From: Citrobacter sp. Awk 4
Lineage (GTDB): Bacteria; Pseudomonadota; Gammaproteobacteria; Enterobacterales; Enterobacteriaceae
DNA: 64,000 nt
NCBI RefSeq assembly: GCF_028069725.1
Contig: NZ_JANEWG010000015.1
Coordinates: 27,782 to 91,781 of the forward strand
Direction of reading: 5' to 3'
Part shown: positions 45,120-54,090 of the stretch, in pieces
How positions within the stretch are numbered: position 1 is the first letter of the stretch
How the letters are laid out: every line of letters starts with the position of its first letter
Program-made: the position numbers and the translations under genes
Notes under the pieces: model-generated
What the model was told of the DNA's origin: nothing
The model's input: only the letters and a program-made list of their open reading frames with translations
Database searches by the model: none

Positions 45120-45204
45120 ACGACGTTCCTCATTTTATGAAATATCAACAGAGTAGAAGCGAGCTTCCTGATTGGCAATGCAAGCCCGTCGACAATTCGT
45201 TATT

Positions 45205-45328
45205 ATACCCGGCATCCTTCAAGTTGCAGATGCGTCGGCTTTCCTCGCTCACCCCAGTCACTTACTTCAGTAAGCTCCCGGGGCTCTCCGCGTTGCCGCC
45301 TTCCTGCAACTCGAACTATTTGGGTATC
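45205..45328. repeat. ERIC (IRU) element upstream of rdgC
   Basis: About 124 bases forming an imperfect palindrome with outer ends TATACCC/GGGTAT and arms CCTTCAAGTTGCAG and CTGCAACTCGAACTATTT. The core CTCACCCCAGTCACTTACTT is the hallmark of enterobacterial repetitive intergenic consensus elements. It lies 41 bases before the rdgC start and can be transcribed as a hairpin in the rdgC leader or the mak upstream region. Confidence 0.88.
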
Positions 45329-45368
45329 AATACCCGCTGGATTTAACGACAAGGCCGTGGAAATTATC

Positions 45369-46280
45369 ATGCTGTGGTTCAAAAATTTAATGGTTTACCG
45401 TCTTAGCCGCGACGTTTCTTTGCGTGCTGAGGAGATGGAAAAACAGCTATCCTCGATGACGTTTACCCCTTGCGGTAGCCAGGATATGGCAAAAATGGGC
45501 TGGGTACCGCCGATGGGATCGCACAGCGATGCATTAACGCATACCGCCAATGGCCAAATTATTATTTGCGCGCGCAAAGAAGAGAAGATCCTGCCCGCGC
45601 CGGTGATCAAACAGGCGCTGGAAGCGAAAATCGCCAAACTGGAAGCCGATCAGGGTCGCAAGCTGAAGAAAACCGAAAAAGATTCGTTGAAAGATGAAGT
45701 GCTGCACTCCCTGTTGCCGCGCGCCTTTAGCCGTTTTAACCAGACAATGATGTGGATAGACACGGTGAATGGCCTGATCATGGTCGACTGCGCGAGCGCC
45801 AAAAAAGCGGAAGATACGCTGGCGCTGCTGCGTAAATGCCTCGGTTCCTTGCCGGTGGTTCCGTTAACGCTGGAAAATCCTATCGAATTAACGCTCACCG
45901 AGTGGGTGCGCTCAGGTACAGTGGCCCAGGGATTCCAGTTGCTGGATGAAGCCGAACTGAAAGCCATGCTCGAAGATGGCGGCGTGATCCGCGCGAAGAA
46001 GCAGGATCTGGTCAGCGCCGAAATCGCCAATCACATTGAAGCCGGTAAAGTGGTCACCAAACTGGCGCTTGACTGGCAGCAACGGATCCAGTTTTTGATG
46101 TGCGACGACGGCTCGATCAAACGCCTGAAGTTTTGCGATGAACTGCGCGATCAAAACGAAGATATTGATCGGGAAGATTTTGCCCAACGTTTTGATGCCG
46201 ATTTTATCCTGATGACTGGCGAGCTGGCTGCTCTGATTAAAAGCCTGGTCGAAGGGCTGGGTGGCGAAGCACAACGCTAG
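45369..46280 (+). CDS. rdgC: Recombination-associated protein RdgC
   Basis: 303-residue nucleoid-associated protein forming a DNA-encircling dimer that limits RecA filament activity. The start [15 protein letters not shown] at 45369 gives the E. coli length; a start at 45357 would add four residues. Conserved [15 protein letters not shown] and the C-terminal [15 protein letters not shown] are present. No mutation apparent. Confidence 0.96.
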   Translation: MLWFKNLMVYRLSRDVSLRAEEMEKQLSSMTFTPCGSQDMAKMGWVPPMGSHSDALTHTANGQIIICARKEEKILPAPVIKQALEAKIAKLEADQGRKLKKTEKDSLKDEVLHSLLPRAFSRFNQTMMWIDTVNGLIMVDCASAKKAEDTLALLRKCLGSLPVVPLTLENPIELTLTEWVRSGTVAQGFQLLDEAELKAMLEDGGVIRAKKQDLVSAEIANHIEAGKVVTKLALDWQQRIQFLMCDDGSIKRLKFCDELRDQNEDIDREDFAQRFDADFILMTGELAALIKSLVEGLGGEAQR

Positions 46281-46289
46281 TTGCACAGT

Positions 46290-46315
46290 ATTCCCTCTCC
46301 CGACGGAGAGGGAAT
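46290..46315. terminator. Hairpin between convergent rdgC and ppnP
   Basis: A perfect 11-base-pair stem ATTCCCTCTCC/GGAGAGGGAAT with a four-base loop. No strong U tract on either side, so termination strength is uncertain; the inverted repeat itself is unambiguous. Confidence 0.6.
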
Positions 46316-46319
46316 CGCA

Positions 46320-46604
46320 TTACAGATAGCGGCAAAGATAGGAGGTCGGCTCAGCCACCTGCAGATGGAATTCGCTATTGCCGGGAACGTTAAACACCTC
46401 GCCTGCGGCAAACACTTGCCACTGGGTCTCACCCGGTAGCAGAACATTCAACGCGCCGCTAACCACGGTCATTTCTTCAGGTGCTGCAGTACCGAAGGTA
46501 TATTCACCTTCCGCCATCACGCCGACACTGGCGCGGCCAGTACTGCTGCTGGTAAAACCAATTGATTTCACTTTACCGGAAAAGTACTCATTGCTTTGTA
46601 GCAT
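46320..46604 (-). CDS. ppnP: Pyrimidine/purine nucleoside phosphorylase PpnP
   Basis: 94-residue small cupin (formerly yaiE) that phosphorolyses several nucleosides. Start [17 protein letters not shown] at 46604; a frame to 46640 adds 12 residues lacking family conservation. Cupin motifs [18 protein letters not shown] and [13 protein letters not shown] are seen. Confidence 0.95.
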   Translation of the reverse strand: MLQSNEYFSGKVKSIGFTSSSTGRASVGVMAEGEYTFGTAAPEEMTVVSGALNVLLPGETQWQVFAAGEVFNVPGNSEFHLQVAEPTSYLCRYL

Positions 46605-46674
46605 AAACGGGCCCTGTTTCATGATTAAGTTAATTCTCAATATAGGGGCCTGACCTTCTGCCTGTCACGCAAAA

Positions 46675-47352
46675 TTAAACAAGTAATTCCGACGCCAGTC
46701 GCGCAATCAACACATTAGAAAGTAAAACCGGAACATCCAGCGCTTTTTGCAGCAAATCACGATGACGCTGGTTAAAACCGAGGCAATCCAGCATGATCAC
46801 ATCAGCGCCCTGTTCCAGCAACGCCTTCCCCGCATCAATCAATTGCTGTTCAGAACCGTGGATGGGGTTAGCCAGCGAAAAGACCGGCGGCGCCTGTAAT
46901 ACCTGCCATTTTTGGGTCTGGGCGTCCAGTAACGCCTCAACCGGAACAATCACCCCCACCTGATGCCCATCGACAATCGACGCCACCAGCGGCGGGATAA
47001 TGCGTGATGGTTCAAGCAAAATCGTATTACGGGCCGTCATGTTGTTGATCGACGACGTGCTCATTAACAGGATCACGTCGTAGCCCTGGTTATCCAGCAC
47101 TTCAACCACACTTTGCAGATCCCGCTCCACCTTCTGACGGGATACGTGGGCAAGTTTATTATCGCTGAGCAGCGTCAGCAGGGGGTCATCACCTGGCGCC
47201 ACGGCATAATCCGTCATCACATCCTCACGCGACATTTTGCCCAGCAGACTATGGTGAGAGATATGTTGCTCGTCGATGTACTCAGTTAAGAGAGGTAAGA
47301 CTTCACTCATTGGTACAACACCAATAGTGAGAATAGCCAACGACGTACTCAT
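46675..47352 (-). CDS. aroM: AroM family protein
   Basis: 225 residues; function unknown. Member of the AroM family, loosely related to Asp/Glu racemase-like folds. Named for its position in the TyrR-controlled aroL-yaiA-aroM unit. Conserved [19 protein letters not shown] near the C-terminus. It lies 239 bases after yaiA; that gap contains a short hairpin (ACTCAGAA/TTCTGAGT, 47562-47581) and AT-rich DNA but no gene. Confidence 0.93.
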   Translation of the reverse strand: MSTSLAILTIGVVPMSEVLPLLTEYIDEQHISHHSLLGKMSREDVMTDYAVAPGDDPLLTLLSDNKLAHVSRQKVERDLQSVVEVLDNQGYDVILLMSTSSINNMTARNTILLEPSRIIPPLVASIVDGHQVGVIVPVEALLDAQTQKWQVLQAPPVFSLANPIHGSEQQLIDAGKALLEQGADVIMLDCLGFNQRHRDLLQKALDVPVLLSNVLIARLASELLV

Positions 47353-47591
47353 TTTTATGCTCCGCCTTCTTATACTTCTACTTCGTCGTTAATTCCCGGT
47401 AAATATACGAACACTTACCTGCGCTATAAATGCCAAAAAGCGTAGCAGTAGTTACGCAATACGTTGTGTAAAAATTCCAATTAATTCCAGTACTGTATTG
47501 TTATCGTTTAATTTTCAGTTTTAGCAGAACGCTACAGAGAGTGATAAATGTGATCCAGCACACTCAGAATCCTTTCTGAGTCATGATGTCA

Positions 47592-47780
47592 TCAGGTTTT
47601 ATCAGGGTCTTCATAGCGTTTTTTAGCATCCAGCGCGTCTTCTTCGCTGGCGTGCTCGCTGATCAAAGAGTCTGGTTTGGGATAATCGGCCCGAAGCTGG
47701 TAGCGGAGTATCGTCTGGCCTGGCGTCCCTTTTTCAAGAGTGACAATCCAGGCTTTTCGCGGGTAGAGGGAGTTGGGCAT
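47592..47780 (-). CDS. yaiA: Small conserved protein YaiA
   Basis: 62-residue cytoplasmic protein of unknown function. The segment [17 protein letters not shown] and the C-terminal [12 protein letters not shown] match enterobacterial YaiA. AGGAGG lies eight bases upstream of the ATG. Lies 29 bases after aroL, co-transcribed. Confidence 0.93.
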   Translation of the reverse strand: MPNSLYPRKAWIVTLEKGTPGQTILRYQLRADYPKPDSLISEHASEEDALDAKKRYEDPDKT

Positions 47781-47809
47781 GGTTCCTCCTTTTTACAACG
47801 GGATGAACT

Positions 47810-48355
47810 TTAATTATAGACGCCGCCCTGCTGACGTAGCTGCGCTTGCGACAGTAACGCGAGAATTTCACCCACCACCTGCTCCGGATTTTTCGTCGCA
47901 TCAACAATGTAATGCGCCGCTTCACGGTACAGCGCGTCGCGTTGTTCAAGCACGTCCCGCACCTCTTCGCTCAACGGTTTACCCGTTAAGGTAGGACGCA
48001 GTCCCTCTTCCGGTGCCGCCACCAGACGCTCAACCAATACCGACACCGGAGCGCATAAATAGAAAACAATACCGTTATTACGCATGTAATGACGGTTGTA
48101 TTCCGTAAGAATAATCCCGCCACCGGTAGCCACAACCTTTGACGGCGCAGTGACCGCCTCAAGCGCCGTCGTTTCTCTGGCGCGAAAACCGTCCCACCCT
48201 TCTCTCTCGACCATTTCCGCGACGGTCATTTGTACATGTGACTGCAACCACTGGTCGGTATCAACAAACTGGTAATTGGTCGCCTGAGCAAGCGTCATAC
48301 CGGTGGTTGTCTTACCACAGCCTCGTGGGCCAACAAGAAAAAGAGGTTGCGTCAT
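47810..48355 (-). CDS. aroL: Shikimate kinase II
   Basis: Phosphorylates shikimate in the aromatic pathway. 181 residues, seven more than E. coli, the extra at the C-terminus (LRQQGGVYN). Walker [10 protein letters not shown] at residues 9-17, Asp in [21 protein letters not shown]. The open frame extends to 48670, but the start MTQPLFLVG at 48355 is the family start and lies downstream of the TrpR/TyrR control region. Confidence 0.96.
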   Translation of the reverse strand: MTQPLFLVGPRGCGKTTTGMTLAQATNYQFVDTDQWLQSHVQMTVAEMVEREGWDGFRARETTALEAVTAPSKVVATGGGIILTEYNRHYMRNNGIVFYLCAPVSVLVERLVAAPEEGLRPTLTGKPLSEEVRDVLEQRDALYREAAHYIVDATKNPEQVVGEILALLSQAQLRQQGGVYN

Positions 48356-48412
48356 AACGGGAGTTCCCAGGAGAACCGCAAACATGCGGGATCGGATGTC
48401 GTTAAAGTAATA

Positions 48413-48535
48413 ATCATACCACCAAACTAGTACATCGTTAAGTGTAAATAAATCATTCCAAAAAGAATGTGATATACCGTACGTCCTTACTATAACAAGA
48501 AATCGCAGGCAATGAAGTGTAAAGATAAAATTGCA
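48413..48535 (-). promoter_or_regulatory. aroL promoter with TrpR- and TyrR-like sites
   Basis: Minus-strand -35 TTAACG (48441-48436) and -10 TATGAT (48418-48413), spacer 17. The spacer contains GTACTAGTTTGGTGG, close to the trp operator half-site GTACTAGTT, as known at E. coli aroL. TyrR-like boxes TGTAAATAAATCATTCCA (48443-48460) and TGTAAAGATAAAATTGCA (48518-48535) lie upstream on the plus strand; both match the TGTAAA half better than the TTTACA half. Confidence 0.7.
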
Positions 48536-48536
48536 G

Positions 48537-48995
48537 TTAACGCGTCCTGCGCTGAACTTCCAGCCACCACTTATCCAGTTCAGCAGCGAAGTGTTGGCGA
48601 TCGCGTGGAGAAAGACTATCCGGGCCGCCGGTCTGGATCCCACTGGCGCGTAACGTGTCCATAAAATCACGCATCGTCAGACGTTCACGGATGGTTGATT
48701 CGCTGTACCGCTCTCCGCGCGGGTTTAATGCCGCAGCCCCTTTTTCCAGGACTTCGGACGCCAACGGAATGTCTGCCGTGATAACCAGATCGCCGGGTTC
48801 ACACTGGCGTACAATCTCATTATCCGCCACATCAAAACCGGCAGGTACGCGCAACGTGCGGATAAATCGTGATGGCGGGACACGTAAATTTTGGTTCGCA
48901 ACCAGGATCAACGGCATCTGCATCCGCTCCGAGGCACGGTATAAAATTTCTTTGATTACATTCGGACACGCGTCAGCGTCCACCCATATTGTCAT
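48537..48995 (-). CDS. yaiI: UPF0178 family protein YaiI
   Basis: 152 residues, function unknown; a PIN-like NYN-type fold has been suggested for the family. Conserved [17 protein letters not shown] at the N-terminus, [11 protein letters not shown] in the centre and [15 protein letters not shown] at the end. Upstream of aroL on the same strand; divergent from proC. Confidence 0.93.
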   Translation of the reverse strand: MTIWVDADACPNVIKEILYRASERMQMPLILVANQNLRVPPSRFIRTLRVPAGFDVADNEIVRQCEPGDLVITADIPLASEVLEKGAAALNPRGERYSESTIRERLTMRDFMDTLRASGIQTGGPDSLSPRDRQHFAAELDKWWLEVQRRTR

Positions 48996-49143
48996 AATCG
49001 CTCCTTACTGATGTACATTTTTACATTGTCTCGTGCTTTTGCCTTCCGTCAAAGTGCTGTTTCTCCTTCTGAACATTCTCATTCCGCGTTAAGCTACGCT
49101 TTACTCATCAAAACAATGAATATCACCCAGGGGGAGTGACGTG

Positions 49144-49953
49144 ATGGAGAAGAAAATCGGTTTTATCGGTTGTGGCAACATGGGAAAAGCGATTCTTGGC
49201 GGCCTGATTGCGAGCGGCCAGGTTCTCCCGGGGCAAATCTGGGTCTATACCCCCTCCCCCGACAAGGTTGCCGCCCTGCATGAGCAGTACGGCATTAATC
49301 CAGCGCAGACCGCGCAAGAAGTGGCGCAGGTTGCTGATATCGTCTTTGGCGCTGTAAAACCCGGCATTATGATTAAAGTGCTGAGTGAAATCACCTCCAG
49401 CCTGAGCAAAGATTCGCTGGTCGTCTCGATTGCCGCGGGGGTCACTCTCGATCAGCTCGCCCGGGCGCTGGGGCACGATCGTAAAATTATTCGCGCGATG
49501 CCAAACACGCCTTCGCTGGTCAATGCCGGGATGACCTCCGTGACGCCGAATGCCCTGGTCACCCCGGAAGACACCGCCGATGTACTGAATATTTTCCGTT
49601 GCTTTGGCGAAGCAGAGATCATCGCAGAACCGATGATCCACCCGGTTGTCGGCGTCAGCGGCTCTTCGCCAGCCTATGTCTTTATGTTTATTGAAGCGAT
49701 GGCGGATGCCGCTGTGCAGGGAGGGATGCCGCGCGCTCAGGCGTATAAATTCGCGGCGCAGGCTGTCATGGGTTCGGCGAAAATGGTTCTGGAAACCGGT
49801 AAACATCCTGGCGAGTTGAAAGACATGGTGTGTTCACCGGGAGGCACCACCATTGAAGCAGTCCGGATCCTCGAAGAACGTGGCTTCCGTGCCGCCGTTA
49901 TCGAAGCGATGGCGAAGTGTATGGAGAAGTCGGAGAGTCTCAGTAAATCCTGA
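49144..49953 (+). CDS. proC: Pyrroline-5-carboxylate reductase
   Basis: NAD(P)H-dependent last step of proline synthesis. 269 residues: Rossmann motif IGFIGCGNMGKAILGG at the N-terminus, AVKPGIM, RAMPNTPSLVNAGMTS, and the C-terminal dimer domain with GGTTIEAVRILEE. A GTG directly before the ATG would add one residue; GGGGGAG precedes. Convergent with dgcC across 15 bases. Confidence 0.97.
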   Translation: MEKKIGFIGCGNMGKAILGGLIASGQVLPGQIWVYTPSPDKVAALHEQYGINPAQTAQEVAQVADIVFGAVKPGIMIKVLSEITSSLSKDSLVVSIAAGVTLDQLARALGHDRKIIRAMPNTPSLVNAGMTSVTPNALVTPEDTADVLNIFRCFGEAEIIAEPMIHPVVGVSGSSPAYVFMFIEAMADAAVQGGMPRAQAYKFAAQAVMGSAKMVLETGKHPGELKDMVCSPGGTTIEAVRILEERGFRAAVIEAMAKCMEKSESLSKS

Positions 49954-49968
49954 GGATACCGCTGGACG

Positions 49969-51084
49969 TCAGGCCGCCACTTCGGTGCGGTTACGTCCGG
50001 CGTTCTTTGCTTTGTAAAGCGCAATATCCGCAGATTTCAACCACTCACGATAGTGTCCGAGTTGTGAGGTCAATGGCGCAATCCCCACGCTAATACGTAA
50101 CGTTACCTGCGGCGCACATGACAACCGCAATGTGTTCAATTTTTCGTGTACCCGCGACATCGCGGCAATGGCGTTTTCCGCAGGTGTTCCACACATGATG
50201 ACCGCAAACTCATCCCCGCCAAAACGGCCAATCACATCGCTTCCGCGTAAGGTCATCTGCAGTTGTCGCGTCAGCGCCACAATCGCCTCGTCGCCAACGT
50301 CGTGACCCCAGGTGTCATTGATGCTCTTAAAGTGGTCGATATCGATGATCAGCAGCGTGGCTACGCGGTTATAGCGACGACAATTATCGAATTCGTTACG
50401 TAATAAAACTTCCCAATGGCGCCTGTTATAAACGCCCGTCATCCCATCCCGTGTACTCATCACCTGCAACCGGCGCTTATGCTCCGCCAGTTTCGTCGCC
50501 GTCTGATAACTGACCCAGGCAAACAACAACGGGTACATCACAATCACCGGCAGGCAGAGCCACCATTCCAGCTGCGCGCTGCCAAAAGCCACCGTGGTAC
50601 CGGTTAGCTGCAATGTCACCAGACCAGAAACAATCATCAATACGATCCCGGCGACGAACAGCCGTACACCGCCAGCCCCCATCAGATTCATACACATCAT
50701 CATCAGTAATGCCGTTGAGGGGAGGATATTGACGCCCATCACGCCGACCCAAATTCCCGCAAGGATTGCGTCAGCTTTTAAGTTGTATATTTCACGGCTT
50801 AAAGGATCGATGGCTTTGCTCGCCAGCTGCCACGCCAGATGCGGCCAGACAAAAGCCCATCCCACCAGAAATAGCCACCACCCTCCTGCGACAGACTGAT
50901 CAACCAGTGCGGCCGAAATGGGGAAGAACATCCATCCCAGTCCTACTGCTCGCGGCAGCCTGACTCGCCGGGCGAAGCGCAACCCGGAACGCTGGTGGTC
51001 ATTGGGAGGCGGTATAGCGGGCTCTCCTCCCGGCGTTACCTTTTTTTTGTAAAAGCTTTCATCATTCATAATTATTGGGAACAT
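49969..51084 (-). CDS. dgcC: Diguanylate cyclase DgcC (AdrA/YaiC)
   Basis: Makes c-di-GMP that activates cellulose synthase BcsA. 371 residues: an N-terminal membrane domain with about six segments (residues 45-200), then a GGDEF domain with RFGGDEFAVI (near 290) and the metal-binding DIDHFKSINDTWGHDVGDE. In Salmonella and E. coli, transcribed from a CsgD-dependent promoter; a matching site is upstream. The active site is intact. Confidence 0.97.
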   Translation of the reverse strand: MFPIIMNDESFYKKKVTPGGEPAIPPPNDHQRSGLRFARRVRLPRAVGLGWMFFPISAALVDQSVAGGWWLFLVGWAFVWPHLAWQLASKAIDPLSREIYNLKADAILAGIWVGVMGVNILPSTALLMMMCMNLMGAGGVRLFVAGIVLMIVSGLVTLQLTGTTVAFGSAQLEWWLCLPVIVMYPLLFAWVSYQTATKLAEHKRRLQVMSTRDGMTGVYNRRHWEVLLRNEFDNCRRYNRVATLLIIDIDHFKSINDTWGHDVGDEAIVALTRQLQMTLRGSDVIGRFGGDEFAVIMCGTPAENAIAAMSRVHEKLNTLRLSCAPQVTLRISVGIAPLTSQLGHYREWLKSADIALYKAKNAGRNRTEVAA

Positions 51085-51103
51085 TCTGAAACAATTTTCC
51101 CAA

Positions 51104-51170
51104 ATTATAGAGACGGAGCTTGCGGTGAAAGTATGATATTTCGGGTGAGTGATTTTCTCATCTCACCCGT
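51104..51170 (-). promoter_or_regulatory. dgcC promoter with CsgD-box-like palindrome
   Basis: A minus-strand -10 TATAAT lies at 51109-51104. CGGGTGAGTGA at 51142-51152 (plus strand) fits the CsgD consensus CGGGKGAGNKA. It forms a hairpin with CTCACCCG at 51163-51170, so a near-match is also present on the minus strand. The hairpin could also mark the psiF transcript end. Confidence 0.6.
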
Positions 51171-51195
51171 TAGCACTACTGCTTACGGTGCGGTA

Positions 51196-51516
51196 TCAGG
51201 CCGCTTTTTTCAGGCAGGCACTCATAAACTTGTTGCGATCGTCCCCTTTCAGGGATTGTTCTGTCGCCTGGACATTGCATTCACGCATTTTCTGCTGCTG
51301 TGGAGTCAAACTTTTCTCACCAGGCGCAGACGTGCTGTTCTTCAGGCAATCACTCATATAGGTTTTACGGGCATCCCCTTTCAGCGCCTCTGCTGTCGCC
51401 TGCTGATTACAGGTCGTCATTCGCTGTTGTTGCGGCGTTAAGGTTTTCTCGGCAGCGCCGACGGTGGTTAAAAACACCAAACCAAAAAGCAAGGCAACCA
51501 ATAATGTTATTTTCAT
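51196..51516 (-). CDS. psiF: Phosphate-starvation-inducible protein PsiF
   Basis: 106 residues: signal peptide (about 1-21, LVALLFGLVFLTTVGAA) followed by two tandem PsiF repeats, each with LTPQQQ-M--CN-QAT and a K-YMS/KFMS-CLK end containing paired cysteines. Function unknown; presumably periplasmic. Start MKITLLVALLF at 51516 with GGA upstream. Downstream of phoA, probably sharing its Pho-controlled transcript. Confidence 0.95.
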   Translation of the reverse strand: MKITLLVALLFGLVFLTTVGAAEKTLTPQQQRMTTCNQQATAEALKGDARKTYMSDCLKNSTSAPGEKSLTPQQQKMRECNVQATEQSLKGDDRNKFMSACLKKAA

Positions 51517-51635
51517 AGCACCATCCTTTTGTGGGTATTTGCACACTGAATCCTTCAGGAAACTCGAATTATTTAACCACTATAATTTGAAGGATTTCGT
51601 GCCATTAAGTCTGGCTGCTTACGACGAAATTACCA

Positions 51636-51662
51636 CCCGACGGTAAAAGTATTACCGTCGGG
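51636..51662. other. Intercistronic hairpin between phoA and psiF
   Basis: A perfect 11-base-pair inverted repeat CCCGACGGTAA/TTACCGTCGGG with a five-base loop, directly after the phoA stop. No clear U tract on the minus strand; it may attenuate or stabilise the phoA mRNA. Confidence 0.7.
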
Positions 51663-51668
51663 CGCTGT

Positions 51669-53084
51669 TTACTTCAGGCCCAGGGCCGCTTTCATGGTGT
51701 AAAACAGATCGGTCTGGTCCGTCAGTCCCACCACATTGGCGGCATGTGGGCCATAGGCGGCAATACGCAGTTGGCTACCGGTATGTTCCTGTGATTCTTC
51801 TTCAGAGTTACCGTAACTTAACACCATTACCGCGCCGTCTTTGGTGTTCAGCGCCTGCGTCAGGCCCGGCGCTTTGGTGTCCGGCGCAACAATCTGACTG
51901 GCGTGTGCATGATCGGCGGTCACCACCACCAGCGTGTTGCCATCTTTCTTCGCAAATTCCAGCGCGCGCTGCACAGCTTCATCGAGATCGACCGTTTCGC
52001 CAATCTGCCCGCACGGATTAGCCGCGTGATCTTGCTTATCGATAGATGCCCCTTCCACCTGCAGGAAGAACCCCTTCTCATTTTTGCTCAGCAGTTCGAT
52101 CGCTTTGTCGGTCATCTGCGCCAGCGTCGGCACGGTGTCGTTACGCTTCACATTAGGCGTACAGGTCACTGCCGGTTTATCAATATTGCCGTGGTATGAC
52201 GCTTTCGGACCTTCCCAGCGTACGGGCATGTTGCCGTCGGAAAATAATCCCAGCAGAGGTTTATCCTGGTTGGCTTCGCTCACATCAGCCAGCGCCGCGG
52301 CATCGCTGACCAACTGATAGCCGCGAGCCTGAGCCTGTTCACGCAGCGTTTTTCCCTGCCATTCGCCCGCCTTCGCCGTTTCAGAGAAGGTTTTTGCGCC
52401 GCCACCAAGCGTGACGTCTGCGCGCGCATTCAGTAATTGTTCAGTAATGGAGCCTCTGCCGCCCTTTTCCAGCGCATTTGTCGGGCATTTTTCGCTGGTG
52501 ACGTCTGGACCGTAGCATTTACGGGAGGTCACATGTGCCACCAGCGCCGCCGGTGTCGCATCCTGTAATTCCGCCGTGGAGACATTCCCGGTTGCCAGTC
52601 CCGCTGTTTTTGCCATTTCCAGCAGAGTAGTGTGATCTTTTTCGTGGATATCGACACCCAGCGCGCCGTTATAGGTTTTTACCCCCGTCGTCCAGGCCGT
52701 AGCAGAGGCCGCAGAGTCCGTCACATAATCGGGTTTGCCGGTTTTTTTATCCAACGCATAGTGCGTGTACTGCCCTGTCAGGGGTAATGCATCAATGCCT
52801 TTAAAATAGCCACCCGCCCCTTCAGCATAATTTCGCGCGGCTGTTATTTCCGAATCCCCCATACCATCGCCAATCAGCAGAATAATATTTTTAGCGGGTT
52901 TGTTACTGAGTGAATCCCGCAGAGCAGAGGTTTGATCGGCCGCTAAACGGCGAGCACCACCTGGGGTCGTAATATCGCCCTGGGCCGCTCGGTTCTCCAG
53001 GACAGCCACGGATGAAGACCCGGCATACGTTGCGGGGATAAAAAACAGAGAGACCAGGGCAATCGCAATAGCGCTTTGTTTCAC
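51669..53084 (-). CDS. phoA: Alkaline phosphatase
   Basis: Periplasmic Zn/Mg phosphomonoesterase. 471 residues from a GTG start at 53084 preceded by GGAG, as in E. coli. Signal peptide [21 protein letters not shown]; catalytic serine in [13 protein letters not shown] (near 124 of the precursor); metal ligands in [24 protein letters not shown] and [10 protein letters not shown]; cysteines in [14 protein letters not shown] and NPCGQ. A longer frame to 53207 crosses the promoter. Confidence 0.98.
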   Translation of the reverse strand: MKQSAIAIALVSLFFIPATYAGSSSVAVLENRAAQGDITTPGGARRLAADQTSALRDSLSNKPAKNIILLIGDGMGDSEITAARNYAEGAGGYFKGIDALPLTGQYTHYALDKKTGKPDYVTDSAASATAWTTGVKTYNGALGVDIHEKDHTTLLEMAKTAGLATGNVSTAELQDATPAALVAHVTSRKCYGPDVTSEKCPTNALEKGGRGSITEQLLNARADVTLGGGAKTFSETAKAGEWQGKTLREQAQARGYQLVSDAAALADVSEANQDKPLLGLFSDGNMPVRWEGPKASYHGNIDKPAVTCTPNVKRNDTVPTLAQMTDKAIELLSKNEKGFFLQVEGASIDKQDHAANPCGQIGETVDLDEAVQRALEFAKKDGNTLVVVTADHAHASQIVAPDTKAPGLTQALNTKDGAVMVLSYGNSEEESQEHTGSQLRIAAYGPHAANVVGLTDQTDLFYTMKAALGLK

Positions 53085-53181
53085 TTTATTTTCTCCATGT
53101 ATAAATACATAAAAATATGCTCTGAATAATTCGAATTGCAGTAAATGCAATGTGAAGTATGAAAAGCATAAAAACAAAGCG

Positions 53182-53215
53182 ACTATAGGTATTTGATATG
53201 ACAGCAATATGACAG
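53182..53215 (-). promoter_or_regulatory. phoA promoter with perfect Pho box
   Basis: Minus strand CTGTCAT ATTG CTGTCAT (53215-53198): two perfect half-sites with a four-base spacer. It is followed after 10 bases by a -10 TATAGT (53187-53182), the geometry of a PhoB-activated promoter where the Pho box replaces the -35. Confidence 0.93.
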
Positions 53216-53234
53216 TTATTACCCCTTAATACGA

Positions 53235-53495
53235 TCAGCTACGAGGGTGCCTCAATAACTTTTTTACGTACTGGCGCAGCAATTCCGTATCGTTATCCGG
53301 AACGCTGGCATCCGGCTTTACCCCGTCAAGTGCGCCCTCTATCTGGTGAATCAGCCTTTGCTGCTCAGCCTGCGCCATATTACGCAGCATTGCAGTGACA
53401 ATAATCTCTAACGCTTCTACCTGAGCAACCAGTTCTTTCGACTCTTCTTCTTTTTGGGCGAGTTTAAACAACAACTCTGAAATGAGGTTTTTCAT
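53235..53495 (-). CDS. iraP: Anti-adapter protein IraP
   Basis: 86 residues; binds RssB and stabilises RpoS during phosphate starvation. The N-terminal coiled coil ([20 protein letters not shown], about 10-40) and C-terminal [15 protein letters not shown] match the family. Upstream of phoA on the same strand but with its own upstream region. Confidence 0.95.
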   Translation of the reverse strand: MKNLISELLFKLAQKEEESKELVAQVEALEIIVTAMLRNMAQAEQQRLIHQIEGALDGVKPDASVPDNDTELLRQYVKKLLRHPRS

Positions 53496-53719
53496 AGACG
53501 CATTTCCTTATCCGAAGTAGGCAGACGGTATCATTATGATTCATCACTGCCTAGAGGATGAAAGTAGTATTTTTATGATTAAGGAAAGACTTTGTGTTAA
53601 TAATCACATTGAATTAATCAGCGAAACGTTTCTCAAACCAAAATAGTTTCATGTTAATAAAATACGAAAATCAATGTTCACGCTATTCCATAATATAAAG
53701 TTATGATAAATCGGCTGAT

Positions 53720-53896
53720 TTAACTTAAGTTGCAGAACAATAATAAGCCGCTGATGTTAACAAGTATAATGGTTGAGCAGGTGAGGCATGAATAGTGCGG
53801 TACAACCTGTGCGTCTGAGGATGATGCTTTCCCCCTTTCAATCTTTCTGAAGAGCGCAAAAGTGGAATCCACGGTACTGATACCCACCACTGACAT
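53720..53896 (-). CDS. Putative small ORF between iraP and ddlA
   Basis: 58 codons on the minus strand beginning MSVVGISTVDSTFALF, with GGGGAG five bases before the ATG and a hydrophobic C-terminus (STIILVNISGLLLF, a possible membrane segment). I do not recognise it. It occupies part of an otherwise unexplained 590-base gap (53496-54090) whose iraP-proximal half is AT-rich and which must hold the iraP and ddlA promoters. Alternatively this may be non-coding leader sequence. Confidence 0.35.
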   Translation of the reverse strand: MSVVGISTVDSTFALFRKIERGKASSSDAQVVPHYSCLTCSTIILVNISGLLLFCNLS

Positions 53897-54090
53897 TTTA
53901 TCTCCCCGTTCATCAGATTTGTGAAATACATCACGAGAACCCATGCAACTCGCAGGGAATTGTGCTTTGACCTGCGTGTGGCGGAGTCGTTGTCTCCACG
54001 CTGTTCGAAACAATATGGCAGAAGCTCGCGAAACCCTCGTTTTGTCGTGGTAATGTATACGCTTTGCGTTTCACGGAATGGGTTTTTAAG

